Of a stretch of DNA of 53,406 nt, positions 38,164 through 47,926 are shown piece by piece. A model generated the notes under the pieces. The model made no database searches. It was not told where the DNA came from and worked only from the letters and a program-made list of their open reading frames with translations. The position numbers and the translations under genes were made by a program. The stretch is from Gammaproteobacteria bacterium (lineage in GTDB: Bacteria; Pseudomonadota; Gammaproteobacteria; Ga0077536). Within the stretch, counting starts at the first letter, position 1; each line of letters starts with the position of its first letter. Location: assembly GCA_009692265.1 (NCBI GenBank), contig SHZM01000016.1, positions 1 to 53,406 of the forward strand, written 5' to 3'.

Positions 38164-38748
38164 CTAGCCGGCGAAGGTAAAAAAATTCTGAAGCAAGGCG
38201 TGGCCGTGTTCGGTCAGAATCGACTCCGGGTGAAACTGCACCCCAAACACCGGATATTCTCGATGGCGCACACCCATAATTTCGTCGCGACTGCCATCTT
38301 CGAGCACAGTCCATGCGGTAATTTCGAGACAGGGTGGGCAGGTTGCCTGCTCGATCACCAGCGAATGATAGCGGGTCGCGATAAAGCGATCCGGTAGGTC
38401 TGTGAAGAGGTCGGTCCCCCGATGATGAATAAGTGAGGTCTTGCCGTGCATTACGCGTCGTGCGTGGACCACGCGACCGCCAAACGCCTGGCCGATACTT
38501 TGATGGCCTAAACAGACCCCAAGAATCGGGAACTCGTCGGCCAATTCGCGTATCACGGTAAGCGAAATTCCGGCTTCATTGGGGGTGCATGGACCCGGAG
38601 ATACGATTATGTGTGAGGGCTTGAGTGCACGAATGTCCGTCAGCGCGATCGCGTCGTTACGCGCGACTTTAACCGCGTGACCCAGCTCCCCGCAGTACTG
38701 GACGAGGTTGTAGGTAAACGAGTCGTAGTTGTCGATCATTAAAATCAT
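38164..38748 (-). CDS. trpG: anthranilate synthase glutaminase subunit
   Basis: I start at the ATG at 38748 ([18 protein letters not shown]), giving 194 residues; a longer frame to 38802 is not conserved. The class-I glutaminase nucleophile lies in [15 protein letters not shown], and [12 protein letters not shown] supplies the His/Glu. It provides ammonia to TrpE and could also serve the PabB reaction. No trpE is in the window; the upstream neighbour is a TetR gene. Confidence 0.95.
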   Translation of the reverse strand: MILMIDNYDSFTYNLVQYCGELGHAVKVARNDAIALTDIRALKPSHIIVSPGPCTPNEAGISLTVIRELADEFPILGVCLGHQSIGQAFGGRVVHARRVMHGKTSLIHHRGTDLFTDLPDRFIATRYHSLVIEQATCPPCLEITAWTVLEDGSRDEIMGVRHREYPVFGVQFHPESILTEHGHALLQNFFTFAG

Positions 38749-38956
38749 GGGTACGCAGACGGGGCAGCGCGGGTTGGCGCCGGCAATTCTTGCAGGAATC
38801 AACCGGGCGCGAAACCCTACGATAACCGTGCATCCTGGTCTTAAGTCCGACTGCCCCCTGAGCGCAATAGCGTTGTCGAACCGCCCCTCGGCGCTCCTCC
38901 GCCGAAGTCGCTAAATCAACAATTGCGTTCCGTTCGAAAATTAACTTACACTTCCA

Positions 38957-38974
38957 CCATACGCTGGCGTATGG
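38957..38974. promoter_or_regulatory. 18-base palindrome between TetR gene and trpG
   Basis: CCATACGCTGGCGTATGG is a perfect palindrome apart from the central two bases (8-base arms). It lies six bases past the TetR stop and about 210 bases before trpG. It has no T-run and could be an operator or a weak terminator. Confidence 0.35.
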
Positions 38975-38980
38975 AGCTCC

Positions 38981-39571
38981 TCAATCTTCTAGTGGACGGC
39001 AAATCAGAAGTTTGAAACGGCGCTCGGCCAACTCGTCGCGCAATGTCGGGTCCAGCACCATCGAAGTCGTGTATTCGCCGACTTGATAGAAATACAGCGC
39101 GCGCGCGCGCAGCACCGCTTCTGATTCGCCGAACCCGGCGGAGCGGAACAGGCCCGCCAAGTAGACGGTGCGGGCCTCGTCGATTTCAACCACCGCTCGC
39201 GCGGCGTATTTGTTGAAGCGAGCGAATTCGCGCATCGCGATGTCGTGACTCGAGTCGTCGGTGTGCTGGGTGAAATCGATCACGGCCTTGATCATCGCGG
39301 CTGGGTTATCGACCGAGTATTCGAGTCCGGCGATGAAGCGAAGTTGATTGTCGCGCCACCAGTCGACCATGGAGCGCAACAAATCATCGCGATTTTTGAA
39401 GTGCCAGTAAAAGCTGCCCTTGGTGAGCTTGAGTTTACGGGCGAGGACTTCGATTTTTATTTGGCTGATACCGTGTGAGAACAGCACATCGAGCGCCTTT
39501 TTCAGCCAGGCATCACGGTCGAGGGGTTTCTTGCTCAATCTGGTGGCCGGCTTAGTGCTCTGCGAAGTCAT
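38981..39571 (-). CDS. TetR family transcriptional regulator
   Basis: The 196 residues include an N-terminal TetR helix-turn-helix (DAWLKKALDVLFSHGISQIKIEVLARKLKLTKGSFYWHFKNRDDL split at 21-70), followed by a helical ligand domain. The recognition helix is KLTKGSFYWHFKNRD. The divergent neighbour at 39813 encodes an NTF2-like protein, which could be its target, but no gene relation is shown. Confidence 0.9.
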   Translation of the reverse strand: MTSQSTKPATRLSKKPLDRDAWLKKALDVLFSHGISQIKIEVLARKLKLTKGSFYWHFKNRDDLLRSMVDWWRDNQLRFIAGLEYSVDNPAAMIKAVIDFTQHTDDSSHDIAMREFARFNKYAARAVVEIDEARTVYLAGLFRSAGFGESEAVLRARALYFYQVGEYTTSMVLDPTLRDELAERRFKLLICRPLED

Positions 39572-39687
39572 GTTGGGATTATATGAAAAAGTCTTTGACC
39601 ACGGCGCAAATGATTCAGACCAATTTCCTCACACGCTTGACCTAATACGCGAAGCCATCGCGCTCCTCTAAGCGGGTCCTTGACCCT

Positions 39688-39714
39688 GGGGTGGTGAAGA
39701 CCACCCCGACTTTT
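39688..39714 (+). terminator. orphan rho-independent terminator
   Basis: GGGGTGGT at 39688-39695 pairs with ACCACCCC at 39700-39707 (loop GAAG) and is followed by GACTTTTCTT. No plus-strand protein gene ends just before it. It may close a small RNA transcribed from about 39580-39690 or act as an attenuator ahead of the gene at 39813. Confidence 0.55.
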
Positions 39715-39812
39715 CTTGTGTTACACGCCCGCGCGAATTGCGACTTCCGCGTGGAGCGACTAGGCTCTAGCCTTAGGTCCACGATTCGGACATTACACAC
39801 GGGGAGATCACT

Positions 39813-40211
39813 ATGGGCACCAACGAAAACAAACAAGTTATACAGACCAATTTCGCCGAGCTTGCCAAAGGCAATGGCGAGCCGTTGCTGAGCAGCCTAG
39901 CGGATGATGTGCAATGGACCATTATCGGCACCACCGTGTTATCGAAAACCTTCAACGGCAAACAAGCGGTGATTGATGGTTTGCTGGTTCCGTTTCGGGA
40001 AGCATTGGTCGATGGTCATATCCATATTCACGTTGATAATATTTTGGCAGATGGTGATTACGTCGTCGTGCAGGGGCACGGAATCGCGATGACTAAACGA
40101 GGTGTGGCTTACAACAACACTTACTGCTGGGTGTACCGGTTTGCACAAGGCAAGATTAAAGCACTCACCGAATATCTCGATACCGAGCTCGTCACGCGCG
40201 CGTTTGGTTAG
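39813..40211 (+). CDS. NTF2-like (SnoaL/ketosteroid isomerase-like) protein
   Basis: The protein has 132 residues with a good ribosome-binding site (GGGGAG) before the ATG. It folds as an NTF2-like alpha+beta barrel: ETNFAELAKGNGEPLLSSL-type start, DDVQWTIIGTTVLSKTFNGK, and YCWVYRFAQGKIKALTEYLDTELV at the end. Such proteins are small enzymes or ligand-binding proteins of very varied function. It stands between a divergent TetR gene and convergent gph. Confidence 0.85.
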   Translation: MGTNENKQVIQTNFAELAKGNGEPLLSSLADDVQWTIIGTTVLSKTFNGKQAVIDGLLVPFREALVDGHIHIHVDNILADGDYVVVQGHGIAMTKRGVAYNNTYCWVYRFAQGKIKALTEYLDTELVTRAFG

Positions 40212-40214
40212 ACG

Positions 40215-40889
40215 TTAATTCAAGAGCAAAGTCAGAAGTTCTGGCAGGTTCGAGAGCAACGCATCGGGCGCATGGCTCGCTAAATCGATATTCGCCGAGT
40301 AGCCGTATTTCACGCAGTAAATCGGCATCTTGGCGGCGCGTGCGGCTCGCAGATCAATCAACGAGTCACCCACCATCGCGGCGGTCGCGTAGTTTGCACC
40401 ACAGCGCCCGGCCGCATGTAATAGCGGTGCCGAATCGGGCTTTTTGGTTGGCAAGGAATCGCCGCCTAAGGTGACTTTGAAATAACAACTTAGTCCAAGG
40501 CCATCGAGCAACGGCCTGGTGAAGCGCTCGGGTTTGTTAGTGACGCAGGCCAGTGCAATACCGTGTGCGCCGAGACCCTCTAGCGTCTCGATTACCCCTG
40601 GATAAACGCGCGTATTGTCGAGTAGGCCTGTCGCGTAATGTGCCTGAAAGTGCTGATACGTTTCCGCGTGTAGCGCGGCATTCGCCCGCCCTTGCGGATC
40701 GCCGGTTAGACAGCGATGGATCAATTGTTCTGCGCCGTCGCCGATAAACGCAGTGACTTGCGAAAGCGGCCGTGGTTCATATCCCATCGCGATCAGCGCC
40801 CGGTTTGCCGCCTGCGCAATATCCGGGGCGCTGTCGACCAAGGTGCCGTCGAGATCAAATAAGACCGCGCGCAGCGCGGGTCGGTTCAT
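40215..40889 (-). CDS. gph: phosphoglycolate phosphatase
   Basis: This 224-residue HAD hydrolase starts [18 protein letters not shown] (nucleophile Asp) with a cap domain, then [19 protein letters not shown] (motif II), and [18 protein letters not shown] (motif IV). Gph removes 2-phosphoglycolate formed during DNA repair. Its ATG overlaps the rpe stop by four bases, the classic rpe-gph operon. Confidence 0.93.
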   Translation of the reverse strand: MNRPALRAVLFDLDGTLVDSAPDIAQAANRALIAMGYEPRPLSQVTAFIGDGAEQLIHRCLTGDPQGRANAALHAETYQHFQAHYATGLLDNTRVYPGVIETLEGLGAHGIALACVTNKPERFTRPLLDGLGLSCYFKVTLGGDSLPTKKPDSAPLLHAAGRCGANYATAAMVGDSLIDLRAARAAKMPIYCVKYGYSANIDLASHAPDALLSNLPELLTLLLN

Positions 40890-41563
40890 GCCGGACGCGA
40901 CGCGGCGATCGCCCGGCGCATTTCCGCGATGGTCGCGCGATAGTCGGGGCTATTGAAAATCGCCGAACCCGCCACGAACGTGTCCGCACCCGCGGCCGCG
41001 ATCGCACCGATGTTATCGATCTTAACGCCGCCGTCGATCTCAAGGCGGATCTCCCGTCCGCTGGCATCGATGAGTCTTCGCGCCTCGGCCAGTTTGTCCA
41101 GCGCACTCGGGATAAAGGACTGTCCACCGAAACCCGGATTGACCGACATCAACAGAATCATGTCGATCTTGTCCATGACAAAGCGCAGCGCATCGAGGGG
41201 TGTCGCGGGATTGAAAACCAAGCCCGCCTTACAACCGGCTTCGTGGATCAGCGCAAGACTGCGATCAACATGTCTGCTTGCCTCCGGATGAAAGGTGATA
41301 TAGCTGGCGCCCGCAGCGGCGAAATCGCCGATCAGGCGATCGACGGGATCGACCATCAAATGCACATCGATAGGCGCGGTCACGCCGTATTTTCGCAGTG
41401 CGGTACACACCAGCGGGCCGATCGTCAGGTTCGGCACATAGTGGTTATCCATGACGTCGAAGTGGATCAAGTCCGCGCCAGCGGCGATGACGGCATCAAC
41501 TTCCGCGCCCAAACGGGCGAAATCCGCGGACAATATCGAGGGGGCAATAAAAGCGGTTTGCAT
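40886..41563 (-). CDS. rpe: ribulose-phosphate 3-epimerase
   Basis: The 225-residue TIM barrel opens [20 protein letters not shown], with [16 protein letters not shown] (metal site), [14 protein letters not shown] and [12 protein letters not shown]. It interconverts ribulose- and xylulose-5-phosphate in the pentose phosphate pathway. It is the first gene of the rpe-gph unit. Confidence 0.97.
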   Translation of the reverse strand: MQTAFIAPSILSADFARLGAEVDAVIAAGADLIHFDVMDNHYVPNLTIGPLVCTALRKYGVTAPIDVHLMVDPVDRLIGDFAAAGASYITFHPEASRHVDRSLALIHEAGCKAGLVFNPATPLDALRFVMDKIDMILLMSVNPGFGGQSFIPSALDKLAEARRLIDASGREIRLEIDGGVKIDNIGAIAAAGADTFVAGSAIFNSPDYRATIAEMRRAIAASRPA

Positions 41564-41664
41564 GATTCAACTTAGAAATTGCGGCCGCCGCACTCTAACC
41601 GAATCAATTAAGTCATGCACCGCGTTGGGTGAAGAAGCGGGTCGCCGCGGCCGCTATCCTCCGC

Positions 41665-42453
41665 ATGCAAACCAAGGTCGCCCGCGCCGTTTGGGTCAGA
41701 GTTCTATTCGGGGCTGCTTTTGTCGTTCCCCTGCCGGCGCTCGGGGCAGCCGCGGACGACGCTTCATCAAGCAGCCGCGAAGCCGCACTTGAGATCACCT
41801 TGAAGCGCACTGAAAGCCGCGACGCGCTGTTAACGTTAAAGGCCGAGGATCACGAGTTCCTTGCAATCGGCATTGCGACCGCCGGTGGAGTAGAACCGCG
41901 CGGCGGGGTGATAGTGCTAGCAGACGACGGGATGACGCTCTCCGATCCCCTGCCGACCGCCATCCGACACGTCTTGTCACCGAGTGGGTGGCAAAGTTTG
42001 AGCCTCCAAATGCCGCTTAAAGCACCCATATCGGGCACCGAAGGCAAGCACAAAGATCCGGTGTTCTGCGCGCGATTGGCCGCTGGCTTCACCTACCTGA
42101 GCAGCAAGCAGGTCGCCCGGATCGTGCTGGTTGGACTGGGTCCCGCCCTCGATCGCGCGTTTGCGTACAGCAAAGAGGGTTTTCCGCCCAGTGTCGTCGG
42201 TCTAGCGGGTATTGGCCGCTGGCGTACGCGGCCGAAGGAGAACGAGTTCCCAACCCTCGATCTCGTACCGAGCGGTGACGAAGTCGCGGTTTCCGCTGCT
42301 GCGCGCCGTCAAACGGCAGCGACACTGGTGGCAGCCTCCGCGTATCGCCAGGTTGTCATCGAGGTGCCGGATGGCGTCTTCCAAGGCGGTGAAGCCGAAG
42401 CGGCAAAACGCCTTCGGGGTTGGGTTAATCAGCTCTCAACGACGAAGTCGTAG
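41665..42453 (+). CDS. secreted DUF3530-like alpha/beta-hydrolase-type protein
   Basis: I prefer the ATG at 41665 (MQTKVARAVWVRVLFGAAFVVPL), giving 262 residues; a GTG at 41629 is possible. A signal peptide precedes a domain that resembles DUF3530. GGVIVLADDG corresponds to the beta-strand and oxyanion turn, and LSPSGWQSLSLQMP follows. No canonical GxSxG nucleophile is evident in the expected place (VLVGLGPAL), so it may be non-catalytic. It ends overlapping convergent tpm by 25 bases. Confidence 0.65.
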   Translation: MQTKVARAVWVRVLFGAAFVVPLPALGAAADDASSSSREAALEITLKRTESRDALLTLKAEDHEFLAIGIATAGGVEPRGGVIVLADDGMTLSDPLPTAIRHVLSPSGWQSLSLQMPLKAPISGTEGKHKDPVFCARLAAGFTYLSSKQVARIVLVGLGPALDRAFAYSKEGFPPSVVGLAGIGRWRTRPKENEFPTLDLVPSGDEVAVSAAARRQTAATLVAASAYRQVVIEVPDGVFQGGEAEAAKRLRGWVNQLSTTKS

Positions 42454-43061
42454 GCTTTCTCCAGCGCTGACTTGCCTTTAACGTCGGACTCCCGCTGCGC
42501 GAGTAAGGTGACCTTGCACCATTCGCCGTAACGTTTCGCGACTTCGGTACTGGTGAGACTGAACGGCGGTGGCAGGACCAAACCCTCCGGATATTCCACG
42601 GTTATCAACAAGCCGCGTGTTCCCACAGGACAAAGACGGCGCACTGCGGCCAGGTACACGTCGCGTTGTGCGGGTTCTAACGCGATTAACGCCGCGCGAT
42701 CGTATATCGCGTCGAAAGTCCCGCAGAGATCCAGCGTCGCGGAAAAAAAATCACCACAGTAAATCGTGATACCCGCCGTGGCGTAGCATTTGAAATACTC
42801 CAAAATCGTGACTTGCGGCGAAAGCGCGTTCTCGGCAAAGAGCGCTGCCACGGCAATCTCACTTAATTCAAAGCCGACGACGCTAAATCCGCGCTCTTGT
42901 AGCCATACCAGATCATGCGATTTACCACACAGTGGGACTAACACTCGCGCATTGGCCAGCGCATTGGCCGGCCAATGCGCGGACAGCAAAGGATGGATTT
43001 CGTTTTGATGAAAGCCGATTTCGTTCGCTCGCCATTTGGCCTGCCAAAACTCGGGATTCAT
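42429..43061 (-). CDS. tpm: thiopurine S-methyltransferase
   Basis: The 210-residue Rossmann methyltransferase opens MNPEFWQAKWRANEIGFHQ, matching bacterial TPMT. The SAM-binding motif is RVLVPLCGKSHDLVWLQERG (about residue 40). In bacteria TPMT methylates selenium, tellurium or thiol compounds. The ATG overlaps the stop of the acyltransferase fusion by four bases. Confidence 0.93.
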   Translation of the reverse strand: MNPEFWQAKWRANEIGFHQNEIHPLLSAHWPANALANARVLVPLCGKSHDLVWLQERGFSVVGFELSEIAVAALFAENALSPQVTILEYFKCYATAGITIYCGDFFSATLDLCGTFDAIYDRAALIALEPAQRDVYLAAVRRLCPVGTRGLLITVEYPEGLVLPPPFSLTSTEVAKRYGEWCKVTLLAQRESDVKGKSALEKAYDFVVES

Positions 43062-45355
43062 CGCATGCCTTCGTCACGTTTCACTAAACGGGAATCCAAC
43101 TTAGCGAGAAACTCCAGAATCAAAGCGTGGGTATTTCCAACGTCCTCGAACACAATCCCATGACGCTTGGACTCGACCCACTGCAGCGTTTTATCGGCGC
43201 TGCCTAGCTTGTCATAGACCATTTGCGCGCTGTGCGGATCAACCACGTGATCCTCGGTCCCCTGAATGACGAGCACGGGGCAAGTCACCGACTTCAGGGA
43301 TTTTTTCAGTTCGGCAACCATGCGGGTCAGTTCGTACAGTCCGCGGATCGGCATGTTCCGGTAGTTGATCGTCGGGTGTTCGGTGTCAGTCGGTCGAAAC
43401 GGCACTACGCCTTCGTGATTGGAAACCCACCCGACTAGTTGATTTGCGCCATGGACCAACGGCACGTAGCGCATGTTGCGATTGCGAAATTTAAAGGGAG
43501 GCGCAATCGCGACGATACCAGCGAGATCGGCAGGTGAATCCGCGGCGATGCTTAAGGTCAGGGCGCCTCCCGTTGAGAAGCCTACGATCACAACTTCGGC
43601 GCAATAAGCGCGCAGAATGGCATAGCTTTTTTTGATCGATTGCTTCCAATCTCGCCAGCTACGTTCGCGCAAATCCCAGGGTGAGGTGCCGTGCCCCTTC
43701 AGCCGAACGCCCAGCACGGGGTAGTGGGCGGCGACGAGTTTATCGCCCAAGGGGCGCATTTCACCCGGCGCGGCTAAAAATCCGTGTACCAGCAGAACGC
43801 CGAGACGCCGTGGTGTCCCCGGCAGGAGTAAAAACGGCGCTGGATTCGCGGTGGCGGTTTCCTGTGCATTAATCTCCTGATGTTTGGCCTTGGTATATAG
43901 ACGGCGATCCCAGTCCAACGCACGCAGTTCATCGTCAAACGCGTGTCGCGCGTGATCGATCAGGTCGACAGAATCAATTTCCGCAATCGCGCCGCGCACG
44001 GCCTGCACAACTTCGGCTACCGGCTCTGATTCATTGGCATACACCTCGATGGGATTTTCCAGTCGAATACGATCAAAGCTATGGTCCAACGACAGTTTAT
44101 CCAAAGCGCGGATTGAGTCACCCTCGATCAATATTAAATTTGCAGACGCTGCTGCGGTTAGAAATTCGCGTAAATTATCCGAATGGCCATCGAGTAATGC
44201 ACGATAAGTGCTCGGGTTGATCAAGCTGCGATGCAAGTGCACCGCCGAGTGCGGCTGTAATCGTTTGATCGCGAGATAGATTACCTGCGCCAGACGCGCC
44301 ATCGAAAATTCCCGCGTACCGCGTTCGAGTAGCACGATAATCGCCCAGGCGGCGAGATGGCTCATGTTGACGGTAACCACGCGATAAATTTCTCGCATCG
44401 AGCGGTCGCGCAAGGAGTCGATACTGGTATTCAAACTCTTCGCGGCAAGCTTTCGTACAGGATTGTCCAGTAGATACTCGTGTTCAAAAACAGCCTCAAG
44501 GCTTGGGGTTCCGCGGGCGATATACCCCGCCGATAGGCGTTCCCACCACTGCCAATGGTCCGCCGGTCGGATCGGCGCGCCGCATCGGATATCCATATCA
44601 GTGGCTTTAAAAAAAAGATTACCCTCGATTATTAGTTCTTCGACTGCTCGCGGACTCAATTTTCCGACTAACAGATCGGCACCGCGGCTCAAGAAGTTGT
44701 CTTCCACCCTTAAGGGGTAAAAAGTGATATTGGCCGGGACGACCGTCACCGGCCGACGCGCGCGTTCAACCAACACCGCAGCCGACGGCAAATCGAGCGC
44801 CTCGGCCCAGTGTTCAAGCTCGCGGTGTTTACCGTGACTAAATTTATTCAAAACCGCCTGTTTGAAAATCTGTAATCCGATCGCAAGCCGCGCCGCGCCG
44901 GAATGGTGTTTGCGCCGGTTGCCGGCGGACCGTGAAAAAATACTGTACTCGCCTTCGTCATCGATCACCTGACGATCCTTAACCATCCCTCCTTCGGGAA
45001 AGATGATGATTTTGCGCCCTTTTAAAATATCGATCGCGAGTAGAGATAGTAGCGCTGGATGGTTATTGGGAACCGCGCCGACATCGCGCAGGAGGTTTCC
45101 AAAGCGATCGTTGCCCGCAAATAACTCGGCGGCGGCGATCGAGCGGCATAACGCGCCGGTTTCCTTATAAATACAGTACTGAGGGATAAAGGTTTCGGCG
45201 CGCGCGAAATGATTGAACAAAAAGATGTCGCCGTCGGCTAGTTGGCGGGCATCGTGATGCATCACGATCCGAACGCCCAGTAGATTCTTGGCGCGATCAA
45301 AAACGCGCACGCACCAATCGTAGGTCTGCTGATTCAGGTCAAAATAGGCTTTCAT
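43058..45355 (-). CDS. acyltransferase / alpha-beta hydrolase fusion
   Basis: This 765-residue protein has an N-terminal PlsC-like glycerol-phosphate or lipid acyltransferase domain (about residues 35-300) and a C-terminal alpha/beta hydrolase (about 515-755). The acyltransferase motif NHFARAE (48-54) gives HX4E instead of the usual HX4D, and FPEGGM (119-124) is motif III. The hydrolase has LLVHGF (oxyanion), nucleophile GFSTGG (Ser594), Asp702 in GTEDHVVD and His732 in KRHGIV. The middle segment is unassigned. It may remodel lipids by moving acyl groups. Coupled to tpm, and 56 bases after queG. Confidence 0.82.
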   Translation of the reverse strand: MKAYFDLNQQTYDWCVRVFDRAKNLLGVRIVMHHDARQLADGDIFLFNHFARAETFIPQYCIYKETGALCRSIAAAELFAGNDRFGNLLRDVGAVPNNHPALLSLLAIDILKGRKIIIFPEGGMVKDRQVIDDEGEYSIFSRSAGNRRKHHSGAARLAIGLQIFKQAVLNKFSHGKHRELEHWAEALDLPSAAVLVERARRPVTVVPANITFYPLRVEDNFLSRGADLLVGKLSPRAVEELIIEGNLFFKATDMDIRCGAPIRPADHWQWWERLSAGYIARGTPSLEAVFEHEYLLDNPVRKLAAKSLNTSIDSLRDRSMREIYRVVTVNMSHLAAWAIIVLLERGTREFSMARLAQVIYLAIKRLQPHSAVHLHRSLINPSTYRALLDGHSDNLREFLTAAASANLILIEGDSIRALDKLSLDHSFDRIRLENPIEVYANESEPVAEVVQAVRGAIAEIDSVDLIDHARHAFDDELRALDWDRRLYTKAKHQEINAQETATANPAPFLLLPGTPRRLGVLLVHGFLAAPGEMRPLGDKLVAAHYPVLGVRLKGHGTSPWDLRERSWRDWKQSIKKSYAILRAYCAEVVIVGFSTGGALTLSIAADSPADLAGIVAIAPPFKFRNRNMRYVPLVHGANQLVGWVSNHEGVVPFRPTDTEHPTINYRNMPIRGLYELTRMVAELKKSLKSVTCPVLVIQGTEDHVVDPHSAQMVYDKLGSADKTLQWVESKRHGIVFEDVGNTHALILEFLAKLDSRLVKRDEGMR

Positions 45356-45411
45356 CGCTTTCGACTATACCGGGTATACGAGCTGGGTAGGCGATGTTTT
45401 TGTTCAAAGAG

Positions 45412-46491
45412 TTACTGCATCTGCTGGACCAACGCCCATTCAATATGTTCGCGAACCAATGCAGTTGTCCGGTGAACTTTATCCTGAAGCGCGGCGGCTA
45501 CCGCGTGATTTATCGGCGCATTCCCGAGCGCGACGGCGAGGTTGCGCTGCCATTGTTCGTACGACACTCGCCGGATCGCGGAGCCTTCGGTGCGGGCGAG
45601 GAATGTCGATTCGTCCCATTCCCATAACACCAGCAAATCACTCGTGTCTAAGGCGTGGCGACTGCGGAAGTCCGGTTCCGCGGTGAGCGCCGCATGGCGA
45701 TTCCACGGGCAGTAGAGCTGACAATCATCACAACCGAAAATGCGATTGCCAAGCAAGGGTCGCAGTTCATGAGGGATGGAGCCCTTGTATTCGATTGTTA
45801 AATAGGCGATGCAGCGGCGGGCATCGAGCGTGTAGGGCGCGATGATCGCCTGGGTTGGGCACACTTCAATACAGCGCACACAACTCCCGCAGTAGTTTTC
45901 TTTTTGTGGAGAGTCTTGCGGCAATGGAATATCCGTGTAGATCTCACCTAAAAAAAACCACGAGCCGTACTCACGATTGAGTAAATTCGTGTGTTTACCA
46001 ATCCACCCCAAGCCCGCATTGCGGGCTAAGGCCTTTTCGAGCACCGGCGCACTGTCGCTGAATACGCGGTGTCCGTAGCTGCCGAACTTCGCGGCAATAG
46101 TCTTCGCCAATTGCCGCAACCGGCCACGCATCACTTTGTGGTAGTCCCGCCCAAGCGCATAGCGCGCGATATAAGCGCGGTTAGCGTTCTGCAGCGTTGC
46201 TTCCATGTCGGAGGCGCTTGTGGGTAAATAATTCAGGGTTGCACAGATCACGCTCAGGGTCCCAGGGATTAATTCCGCGGGCCGCGAGCGCTTGCGGCCG
46301 TGTTTGGCGAGATAGTGCATCTCGCCGTGATAGCCGTGCGCGAGCCAGGCTTCAAGCAAGGCTTCGTCGGCCGCGAGATCCAGGTGCGAGATACCGACTT
46401 GCTGAAACCCGAGCGCCAACGCTTGCTGCTTTATTTCCGCGGCGAGCGCGCGGGTGGTGTGCAGATCAGGCAAGGTAACGTCGCGAGTCAA
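45412..46491 (-). CDS. queG: epoxyqueuosine reductase
   Basis: QueG (359 residues) reduces epoxyqueuosine in tRNA to queuosine with cobalamin and two [4Fe-4S] clusters. The iron-sulfur motifs are CGSCVRCIEVCPTQAI and GCDDCQLYCPWN. The opening part holds LGFQQVGISHLD and YHGEMHYLAKHGRKRS; the cobalamin-binding area SWFFLGEIYTDIPLP follows. It lies 20 bases downstream of phoH. Confidence 0.96.
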   Translation of the reverse strand: MTRDVTLPDLHTTRALAAEIKQQALALGFQQVGISHLDLAADEALLEAWLAHGYHGEMHYLAKHGRKRSRPAELIPGTLSVICATLNYLPTSASDMEATLQNANRAYIARYALGRDYHKVMRGRLRQLAKTIAAKFGSYGHRVFSDSAPVLEKALARNAGLGWIGKHTNLLNREYGSWFFLGEIYTDIPLPQDSPQKENYCGSCVRCIEVCPTQAIIAPYTLDARRCIAYLTIEYKGSIPHELRPLLGNRIFGCDDCQLYCPWNRHAALTAEPDFRSRHALDTSDLLVLWEWDESTFLARTEGSAIRRVSYEQWQRNLAVALGNAPINHAVAAALQDKVHRTTALVREHIEWALVQQMQ

Positions 46492-46511
46492 GCACGTAAA
46501 CGGGCGCAGGC

Positions 46512-47921
46512 TTAGAGGTGCTGGACCGCGTAATCGGCCAGGCGCGAACGTTCGCCCCGCTTGAGGGTAATGTGTCCGCTGTGGGCCCAGCCTTTAAAGC
46601 GGTCGACGATATACGTGAGACCCGAGGTAGTCTCACTTAGGTAAGGTGTATCGATCTGCGCGATATTGCCGCAGCACACGATTTTCGAACCACTGCCGGC
46701 ACGGGTGACCAAGGTTCGCATTTGCTTGGCGGTGAGATTTTGGGCTTCATCGATAACGATGTAGCGATTGAAAAACGTACGCCCTCGCATGAAGCTCATC
46801 GAGCGGATCTTGACTCGGTTTTTCAGTAGATCGGCGGTCGCGGCGCGACCCCATTCGCCACCTTCCTGGGTCTCCGAGAGTACTTCAAGGTTGTCCATCA
46901 ATGCGCCCATCCACGGCGTCATTTTTTCTTCCTCAGTCCCCGGCAAGAAACCGATGTCTTCGCCCAGCGGAACGGTTTCGCGGGTCACGATGATTTCCCG
47001 GTAGCGTTTGAGATCCATGCATTGGGCCAGTCCGGCCGCGAGCGCAAGCAGGGTCTTACCCGTGCCGGCTGCGCCTAGGAGAGTCACGAATTCGATCTCG
47101 GGATCGAGCAGAAGGTTCAACGCAAAACTTTGCTCGCGGTTGCGGGCGGTCATGCCCCACACCGCGTGGCGCGCGTGGCGGTAATCGCGCGCACGTTCGA
47201 GGATAACCTTCGGCCCTTCAATCCGGCGCGCCACGAGTTCTAAGGCGTCGTCACCAGTGCCGTAGAGAAATTCGTTGGGATAGAAGTGCTCGAACTTGGC
47301 AGCGGCTAGCGAATAGAACGTTTTTGCGTCCTCCTGCCAGCACTTGAGATCATCACCCTGCTGCTCCCAAAAATCGGCCGGCAGTTCGCAGGTGCCAGTG
47401 TAGAGCAGATTGATGTCGTCGAGGACCATGTCATTGTAATAGTCCTCGGCCGATACTCCGATCACTCGGGCCTTAATTCTTAGATTGATGTCCTTGGAAA
47501 CTAAGGTCACGTCCAGGGTCGGCTGCTTTTCACGTAACGCCAAGGTGGTGCCGAGAATGCTGTTGTCCGGAGTTTTACCGGGCAAGCCCATCGGCACGGT
47601 CGCGTTCATTTCATTGGTCTGTAGAAACAACCGCCCGCTCGGTGGCTGAGTAGTCATGCCGTTGCCGGGACTGGGAAGGAGCAAGCCCTGCTCGATCGCG
47701 GTGCGATCGGCGGCATCGAGCAGGTCGTCTAGAAAGCGGCTCACTTGGCGCGCATTTCGCGCGACTTCAGAAACACCCTTTTTGGCAGCGTCGAGTTCCT
47801 CAAGCACCATCATCGGAATATAAATATCGTGTTCCTTGAAGCGGAACATTGCAGTGGGATCGTGGAGTAAGACGTTCGTATCGAGCACGAACAGCCGCTT
47901 GGCGGACTTGGCTGCACTCAT
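46512..47921 (-). CDS. PIN-PhoH ATPase (PhoH2-like)
   Basis: The 469-residue protein joins an N-terminal PIN ribonuclease domain (FVLDTNVLLHDPTAMFRF, residues 11-28, with acidic metal ligands) to a C-terminal PhoH ATPase. Walker A is GAAGTGKTLLAL (near 283) and Walker B IVIDEAQNLTAKQM. PhoH2 proteins are unwinding RNases. It lies five bases downstream of gcvR, and 20 bases upstream of queG. Confidence 0.93.
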   Translation of the reverse strand: MSAAKSAKRLFVLDTNVLLHDPTAMFRFKEHDIYIPMMVLEELDAAKKGVSEVARNARQVSRFLDDLLDAADRTAIEQGLLLPSPGNGMTTQPPSGRLFLQTNEMNATVPMGLPGKTPDNSILGTTLALREKQPTLDVTLVSKDINLRIKARVIGVSAEDYYNDMVLDDINLLYTGTCELPADFWEQQGDDLKCWQEDAKTFYSLAAAKFEHFYPNEFLYGTGDDALELVARRIEGPKVILERARDYRHARHAVWGMTARNREQSFALNLLLDPEIEFVTLLGAAGTGKTLLALAAGLAQCMDLKRYREIIVTRETVPLGEDIGFLPGTEEEKMTPWMGALMDNLEVLSETQEGGEWGRAATADLLKNRVKIRSMSFMRGRTFFNRYIVIDEAQNLTAKQMRTLVTRAGSGSKIVCCGNIAQIDTPYLSETTSGLTYIVDRFKGWAHSGHITLKRGERSRLADYAVQHL

Positions 47922-47926
47922 CTGGA

